The notes beneath the pieces were generated by a model. That model made no database searches, was not told the DNA's origin, and saw only the letters and a program-made list of their open reading frames with translations. Position numbers and translations under genes: made by a program. This document shows positions 56,943 to 64,000 of a stretch of 64,000 nt of DNA, in pieces; the first letter of the stretch is position 1, and each line of letters starts with the position of its first letter. Origin of the DNA: Annona cherimola (Eukaryota > Streptophyta > Magnoliopsida > Magnoliales > Annonaceae); contig CM059971.1 in NCBI GenBank assembly GCA_030490835.1, positions 37,062,012-37,126,011 of the forward strand. Reading direction: 5' to 3'.

Positions 56943-58486
56943 TGTTGAGTCACTTTTGTACTATGTATTTGATTATTAATTGAGAAGATTTTGAGTGTGT
57001 AAGATATTTTGAATCATATTTTGATTAATTTAGCTTTACATAGCGTAAAACACTCATAATTTAGTGATTTGTGTAAAACAGGAGGAATATATGCAATTTT
57101 GGTACACAACATGGATAAATTGACAAGCTCTGATGAAAGTGGGAGTAAATTGCAAATTCAAGACTTATATCTGAATCAAAACTATGTTTAAAGCAAGACA
57201 TTATACATACGCAGTCACGCGCAACTGTTCATGAGTGTACTGTTCATGCGCACTATTCACCTCTATATAAACACTTGTGGGGAATGTCCTAAGGCATTGG
57301 GGAGAACGTCCTAGGAGCTTGGGTTAAGGTCTTGAGAGCGAGAGAAGACGTAGAGCATGAGGCAAGAGGAAAGGCGGCGAGTTGCTTAATGAGGTCGACA
57401 CACTATCAAGGCTTCGAACCAATAAGCTTTTCTATCTTTCCTTTTTAGGGTGTGTTTGTTTAGGGCAAAAAAGTGTCAAATAAAATTTTTCAATCTAAAA
57501 CTTTTCACTCTCCATAATTACTCTATTTTTTAATTATTTTTTCACATTTTTCTATACAAACTACCCTACTTTTCAATCATTTCTACACAACTACCCATAC
57601 AACTAACCTATCTATTTTGACTTTATTCTCTTTACTCCTCATCATTACTCCTATTATATCACATCACTTTTTATTGATTTGACAACTTCTACTTTAAAAA
57701 AATTTCATCAAAAGTTTTACCTCCAACCAAACACACCCTTAATTTTAATTGCCTTGTTTAAGATGGATTTGATTTTTAATTTATTTTGGACTTAAACATG
57801 CTCGGTTAAGCTCTAAATCTAGGGTTTAGGATGTAGCATGCATACAATGTAGCGTGGTGTGTGGTATTAATTTATTTATGATGGATATTATCGTTAATTA
57901 ATATCTTGTGATTTTAATGCTTGCTTTGTACATAGGCCCGTACTTTGGCATAATTCCATATATTAGGTGATGGAACCGAGAGGTGAAAATCTAATATACG
58001 ATAATCAAGATATTAAACCTAAAAATCTAAGACCATGAGAATAGGCATAATGACCTTGAGGAATTCCGTGAACAAGCCACAAAACTTAATGGATTCTAAT
58101 TAACTTAATCCCATGAGAATAGATGATTAAGAAAATTAGGGTATGTTTTGTAGGTTTCGAGAGAAGGTGCAAGAATAAATTAAGATTTATTCTTCTTTAA
58201 CAAACAATATCCGAATTAAATAATTATATCACTACCCGTTGCAAAAGTCGCATGTGAAATCCTAGACCGTAGGTACTCACATACTTGTTTTCTGCTACTC
58301 ATTCTAGTTTTTAATTTATTTTCTCTTTCCACTTTTCTATTTTTCATTCCATTTTATTTACTATATTTTCTTTATATCTGATACGAAAATGTTTAAAAGC
58401 AAAGTTTAGAGTTCCAAGTTCCCTATGGATCAATAATTTATATACTACAATCTATGACCCGTGCACTTGCGGTGAGATTATGAACA
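56943..58486 (+). repeat. 5' LTR of an Athila-like Gypsy element
   Basis: Inferred ends TGTTGAGTC at 56943 and ATGAACA at 58486; about 1.25 kb once the MITE at 57448 is removed. A TATA box (CTATATAAACAC) lies near 57271. A Gypsy-type primer site follows directly. No second LTR is in the window. Confidence 0.6.
57448..57738. mobile_element. Tourist-like MITE, copy F (291 bp)
   Basis: Ends GGGTGTGTTTG and AACCAAACACACCC, flanked by a perfect TTA duplication (57445-57447 and 57739-57741). Closely similar to copy E over its whole length. Inserted in the Athila-like LTR. Confidence 0.9.
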
Positions 58487-58491
58487 AGTAT

Positions 58492-58511
58492 TTTCGCACC
58501 GTTGCCGGGGA
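58492..58511 (+). promoter_or_regulatory. Gypsy (Athila/Tat-type) primer binding region
   Basis: TTCGCACCGTTGCCGGGGAA resembles the GGCGCCGTTGCCGGGGA that follows the 5' LTR of Athila/Tat-type elements, with two changes at its start. Confidence 0.75.
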
Positions 58512-58694
58512 ATTAGGTGTTACTTTAAATTTTATTTTTAAATACTTTCTTTGTTTTTCTTTCTCTATTGCTTTCTTTTTTTATCTATTTTTTTATCTTT
58601 CTATTTTCTTTATCTTGTCTCTATCTATTCTTTAATTTATATTTTCTCCCATTCTTATTTTTTATTTTTTTTGAAATAGCTAGTTAATCTTTGT

Positions 58695-60050
58695 ATGCAC
58701 CCACATATTCAGAGTTTTGCGAAGCAACTAGCTATAAAACTCTTTGCTATTGACCCTGAGATTGAACGTTCTTTTAGGAGAAGAGTTTGTGAGTACAAAA
58801 AGCAACAATTTTCTCAACAAACCATGGCGGAATGACACAATCCAAACTCACTACATCAAGAACAAGAGGAAGGCCAGGCTGAGAATAACGCCCCTCCAAG
58901 AAGGGTAACTCTTAGCGATCAGAATCGCCCAAACCCTCAAGGATTTCGGTCATCCATAGCGGAATCAGAAATTGATGCAAGAAACTTTGAACTCAAACCA
59001 GGACTTATCCAAATGGTCCAACAAGATCAATCTGTAGGATTACTATCTGAAAACTCTAACGTATACATCACTAAGTTCCTGCAGTTCAGCAACACAATAA
59101 AAGTCCAAGGAATTCCACAAGAGGTAATCCGTCTCCAACTTTTCCCATTTTCTCTTCGTGACAGGGCTAGCAAGTGGTTCTTTTCTATACCACCAGACAC
59201 CTTCGATACATGGGATGAACTCTCTACTGCCTTCCTAGAGAAATTCTTTCCACCCACTCAAACCAGGGAAATCAGGGATGAAATTAATCAGTTCATCCGA
59301 AAAGATGGCGAGATCCTCTTTGAAGCGTGGGAAAGAATGAAAGACCTGCAGCACAAGTGTCCACATCACAGTATTCCTCAAGGTGATATCATAGAAAATT
59401 TCTTCAATGGACTCCATAGACCAACTCGGAGTGCCGTTAATTCAGCTGCTGAGGGCCGATTCATGCGACTTACTAATGAGAAAGCTCTCAAACTATTCGA
59501 TGACTTGGCTCTTTATGATTCTCAATACGACAACATCCGATGACCCTCTCGGCGAGGTAATATATATGATATCAAATCCATGAATTCTCTTCATGCCAAA
59601 CTTGATCAACTTTTGTAGCAAAAGAAGCAGAACCCATGGACCGAGGCACATCTTTTTTTTGACAAATTATATGTGAGATCTGTGAAGCATCACACTACTC
59701 GTCTGAGTGTAGTTTTGCCATTCAGGACACCACAAGCGAGTAGGACAATGCAATCAACAATCAGAATAAAACTCACGCATATGGTAACCCCTACTCAAAC
59801 AGCTACAACCCTAGATGGAGAAATCGCCTTAATTTCTCTTAGAAAAATCAGTTAAATATCCAAAATTATGCCCAAAACGACAAGCTACCTAGTTTCCAGA
59901 GACAATTACTGAACCCTCCCTCATACTAAACTTAGCCCGCGCTACTTGCACCACCTCAAGCACAATCCTCTAATCCCTTGATTGACAAACTACTTGAAGA
60001 AATGAGCTGGGGACGACTCGAGAATATTATTATTCTCTAAAAGGAAAAGC
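58695..60050 (+). pseudogene. Athila-like gag, broken
   Basis: From ATG 58695 the frame is open to 59543 except for one TGA at 58833-58835 (right after a second possible start at 58824). The capsid domain (Retrotrans_gag) is clear: FPFSLRDRASKWFFSIPP, TWDELSTAFLEKFFPP, EAWERMKDLQHKCPHH, FFNGLHRPTRSAVNSAA. After 59543 the similarity continues with frame changes to about 60050 (SFQRQLLNPPS, LIDKLLEEM), where protease would begin. Pol is absent. The gag builds the particle core. Confidence 0.85.
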
Positions 60051-60109
60051 TTGAGGTATTAAAATGCAAAGATAGAAGAAAGGTTAGACTACAAAATATG
60101 TCTTTATAA

Positions 60110-60541
60110 ATTACCTCACTCAATCTTAGTTTGCCCCATAGAAGATTATCTAATCTACTTCTTCCCTGATTGATCCTCACTAGTCATCATTTTCTCTTCA
60201 AGTAACACCTGTCAAGTTCAGCAATATCAGCATCAATCAAGAGAGCATTGACAATTGCATCACCATAGGTTTTATTGCGTTAAAGAATTACTTAACCACA
60301 AATACCTTCAACTGGACCATCCTTAAACTTGCAGATCCAACTCTCTTTTTCTCATTCTAAACTAGGAGCAAACTGAAGTAGAGGGTGGAATTTAGTTTTA
60401 TATTCAGCCATTGTTATAGTACACTTCTTCAAATTTGCAAACTCTCATACCTTAGTAATTCTAATAGAAGATAGAAAGAACTTAGCTAAACTTCTTTTCT
60501 ACTCTTGAAGATATGTTGTTATATCTTCCCCCATTGGAAGG
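60110..60541 (-). pseudogene. Tekay-like Gypsy gag fragment
   Basis: On the minus strand the sequence reads MAEYKTKFHPLLQFAPSL, then CKFKDG, then TYGDAIVNALLIDADIAE, corresponding to the MSVAEYEAKFTxLARFAP...KFExGL...TYADVLERALLxE region of chromovirus (Tekay/Del-like) gag. Several stops are present. It is cut at 60541 by the start of the solo-LTR family copy 3. Confidence 0.75.
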
Positions 60542-63500
60542 TGTAATACCCAGACCCAAGTAGGACTCATATAATTGCATTTAAGGTGTACTTATGATTT
60601 ATGTGTGAAATGATTGAATTTTGGATGATTTTCATGAATTGATGAATTTTGCAATTGGGGTTTGCAATTAAGAATGGTGATTAAGATTAATCGCCAAAGT
60701 CCAATATGAGTCAAGATGACTAAAGGGACTTAATGAGGATTAGAATATGCTAATGTGACGTGAATATTTATTTTAATTTTCATGATTTAATTAATGGATA
60801 TTAAAATGAAAATTATGAAGTTATGTTGAAAATCATAGAAAATTCATAACTTTACTCCTATAAGGCGAAATGAGATAAAATTTTAAAGGAAAACTCATAA
60901 TTTTGGGCTTACCCTTATGTAAGGATTGGATTAAGGTACAAGTGATGAGATTAAGGTGATAATTATTTATTTTTAATCTCACACTCTAAGGATACTTTCA
61001 AAGGTTCATAACTTGATGTAGAAACGTCGGTTTAAGATGAACTTTGAAACGATTGAATAAAATTATGAAATCTATAGAATGAGTGAATTTAATTAAGCTA
61101 ATTATCATGAAAAAGTGTTTAATTATAAAAATTTAGCTAGTATTGACTTTGTGTACCCTAGACTACCATAGCATTAAATAAAAAGCATTTGAAAAAATAA
61201 CATGTTTAAATGCTATGCAAGGTGTCAAATTTTGGATGGATTGAGCTGGATTTTAAAGCATTGTTTAATGGCCAAATCCATGGAAAATTCAAGGATTAAA
61301 TGCCATGGTTAATTGCCTAATATCTAGCTCAAATAGAGCATAGATCATGTGGCAAGAGCAAGGGACGTCCAAGGGCATTATGGGCATGAAATTTGATTTT
61401 TATAATCCTAAAAAATGTGTCTAAGTTGCCTAATACCTAGGTGAAGTAAATGGGCACATAAATAAGTGGAAAAAGTGGCAAAAAATGTCAAAATCTAGCT
61501 AAATAGGGGACGTCCATTGGTGGACAGCAATGCATTGCTTACATGTATGAATTTTGTGGGTTTTTGTAAATTAATAAATGCAAATTTTACTTGGTTATAA
61601 AAATGCTACGTCATCAAGGGATAAGGTAGAAATAAATTAACCTCATGAAATGTGGTAAATGGGTCCCACAAGCTAGTTAAAAAATCATAAAATGGGGACA
61701 TAGCTTGGAACATGCATATGAAGAGAAGGGAGGAGGAAATTTCCCAAAGTTGCTAAGTCTTGAGCACTATTGGGCATGTCCAAACCAGAAAGGGGGAAGG
61801 AGAAAAATAGAAGAAAAATAGGAAGAAAAAGAGGAGAAAAAGAAGAAGAACCTTGCAACTCAAGTTGGAATCAAGTTAGGGTTGATTCAAGCAAGTGAAA
61901 TCTAAGTTTTAAATCACTTAAATCAAGCTTTTTTCTCTCAATTCATGAGCCATGAATATGGTTCATAAATAACTCTTAAAGGCTGATTTATGATTCCTTA
62001 ATATGGGGATTGAATGATTTTTGAAAGATTTAAATGAGATCAAGAGTTCAAGGAGTGAAAATTGAAGTTTAAGTTGAATTTTGAGATGAAAGCTAACTTG
62101 GAAATTCTCAAAACTCTAAACCAAGTTGCTGTATGATTTAAGCATACTAATTTGAATGTAATTCATGATCTTTTGAATTACATATATTGATTTAAGCATT
62201 TGTTGATGATTTTAACGAATATAGAACTTAGGGTTTCAAGAAATGCTCAATTTTTCTATTTTTGAGCTAAAAATGATATAAGGAAGTGCTTAAATTTTTT
62301 ATGGGTGAATTTTAGGGTACATTATCCTAAATTAAGGACCTTTTGTATGGCTAAAGTGGGCTGGATGAATTTTTTCTAAATCTGATTTTTTAGAGTATGT
62401 ATATGTGACGTCCGAATGGGGCCAAAATGGGTGTTTTCCATATGATTTTTGTTGTTGTTTGTAATGAAATGATTTATAAATGTTATGGAGGATAAAATAT
62501 CCTAAGTTTAAGGTATTTTGAGTGTCCAAAAGGGTTTGAAAATATTTTCCCTAAATCTGATTTTATGGATATATGTTTGGACATCAAAACGGGTTAAATG
62601 GATGCCCTATATGTATGCAAATGTTGCTGTTATGGAAGAAAATGAATTATGGATTTTAAATATGTGATAATACCCTAAATTTGGGTTAAGAAAAGCATGT
62701 TTATTTTTTGTAAATTATGACTTAAAAATCTGTTATGATTGAAGTCTTGAAAGAGGCGTAGAAATGATGAAAAACAGGTCTTAACATGGCTGTTTTGGAA
62801 ATCAGTGATAAATGGATTAAAAATAAAATATTAAACCCTAAAGTATATGTTAATTAAGGAGTTTAATGATGATAAAAATGGGTGTAAGTTACTGTGTTGA
62901 TAAAATTTAAAAAACACATAATATATGTGTTGTATGTTGAATGTATGTGGAGCATAGTGTGAATGAATGATATGTGACTTATGTGAACTTGATAAAATGA
63001 AAAATATGCATGAAAATGTGATAAAATTCATGAGGATATTTCTGTATGAATGAGGATTAATTATCTCAATTTTTGAGATTTATTTATGAAGCTTAAAACA
63101 TCACTTATGTGCTTAGAATAAGCATTGATGTAGGAAAAATGGAAAATGCATGAAAAATGGTAAATGAGAAATATAAATTCCCAAATGATGAATTATGAAT
63201 GAATGTTATGTTTTTACCCTAAATATGGGATTAAAACACAATATGGAATGAATGATATGATGCACAAATGTCTATCATGTATGTATGATCGACTTGAAAA
63301 TCCAAGTTGATTGTGTATGATATGAATTATGGGATTGGAAAACTAAGTGAATGCAAGAAAATGACTTGTTATGAATGCAATGCTATGTTTATGTATAGGC
63401 AAAGGCAAAGAGATTAACGAGGCGAAAAGCTAAGCAAGCAAGGTAAGCAAGCAGTTTTCTAAATGCTTTAGTTTATCAAATGTGATAAAATGTTTATCAA

Positions 63501-64000
63501 TGATATTCTAACTGTTTAAATGAGTTACCAAATGAATGATTTCAATTATTTCTAAGTTATTTAAGGATGACCATTCCTTATTAAATAAGTATTGAAATGC
63601 TATTTCCAATGAATTAAATGAATTGCTTACAACTTTTCAAGTTCTTATGTCAAATGATGAATTCATGAGTTTATAAATGAAAAAGCATGCTATCATATCA
63701 AAGTTCATGTTTATGAAAAGAAAGCATGTGTAAAAAAGCATGAGGTCCACCTCAAATGAGTATGCGGACCGAATGTCCCCCTTTGGTGTGGCCAAGTTGC
63801 TAAAAGAGGCCAAGGGACGGCGGCACCTCCCTAGAATGGGAGAGAGGATGAAAATGGATGGTTGCCTAGCTAGCTTCTATCCAAAGGAATGTCATGATTT
63901 TAAATAATGCATTGCATTGTTTATGACATACCCTAGATGGGTATGAGAAACATGTTTTAAGATATAACCTCGAGCGGGTATACAGTGGCTTTCCATGAAT
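60542..64000 (+). mobile_element. Large Gypsy-type LTR, copy 3 (runs off the window)
   Basis: Starts TGTAATACCCAGACCC and shares with copy 2 the GGTGATTAAGATTAATCGCC-like region (about 60674-60700), the GGTAAGCAAG motif (63441-63450), the CCAAGGGACGGCGGCACC-like block (63800-63830) and the beginning of a hairpin array (ACCCTAGATGGGT, 63931). No right end is visible, so solo LTR versus full element is open. No coding region is seen. Confidence 0.7.

Noticed and set aside
1..64000. Search for tRNA, rRNA and conserved small RNA genes
   Set aside because: No cloverleaf-compatible pair of intact A and B boxes was seen apart from the weak SINE candidate, and no rRNA-like sequence.

Overview
The window looks like nuclear DNA of a flowering plant. 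It is AT-rich and dominated by plant-type transposable elements: L1 LINEs with a plant RNase H tail, an RTE LINE, a SIRE-like Copia family, Athila- and Tekay-like Gypsy elements, and hAT, Mutator-like and Tourist-like MITEs. I find one probable host gene, which appears to be plastid-targeted. I cannot name the species. All similarity calls come from motif recognition by eye; no database search was run.

Left part (1-25 kb). The 3' end of an L1 LINE with an open frame and poly(A) tail (1-1592) is followed by a 735-bp hAT-type element with 8-bp target duplications (2603-3337). A four-exon gene (6237-14978, +) encodes a DUF1499-like protein with an apparent bipartite transit peptide for the thylakoid lumen. 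Its third intron is 7.5 kb and holds two pieces of a decayed RTE LINE and a Tourist-like MITE. Downstream lie a candidate SINE, a decayed ~81-bp tandem array rich in GCATGC motifs (to 18135), a 411-bp Mutator-like foldback with perfect 9-bp target duplications (19935-20345), a 2325-bp hAT-type element with perfect 8-bp target duplications (20703-23027), and an inverted-repeat element near 24 kb.

Middle part (25.8-54.5 kb) is a nested stack. An old SIRE-like Copia element on the minus strand, itself inserted in an L1 LINE, survives as three pieces: 25802-28927, 34156-36276 and 51556-54514. Its first gap is a 5.2-kb Gypsy-type solo LTR (28928-34155, -). Its second gap is another solo LTR of the same family (36277-51555, +). 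That second solo LTR is split by a young full-length SIRE-like element (40080-50640, -) with two 1612-bp LTRs (about 11 differences seen by eye), a GATGA target duplication, a tRNA-iMet primer site, a polypurine tract, gag, pol and a third ORF. Although young, its gag-pol frame carries three stops and a frameshift.

Right part (54.5-64 kb). The 5' portion of the L1 that received the old SIRE (54520-56890, -) is followed by the 5' LTR, primer site and gag of an Athila-like Gypsy element (56943-60050, +) with a Tourist-like MITE in its LTR. Then come a Tekay-like gag remnant on the opposite strand (60110-60541, -) and a third member of the large solo-LTR family, which runs off the window end.

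Apart from the DUF1499-like gene, everything recognisable is transposon, MITE or simple repeat.
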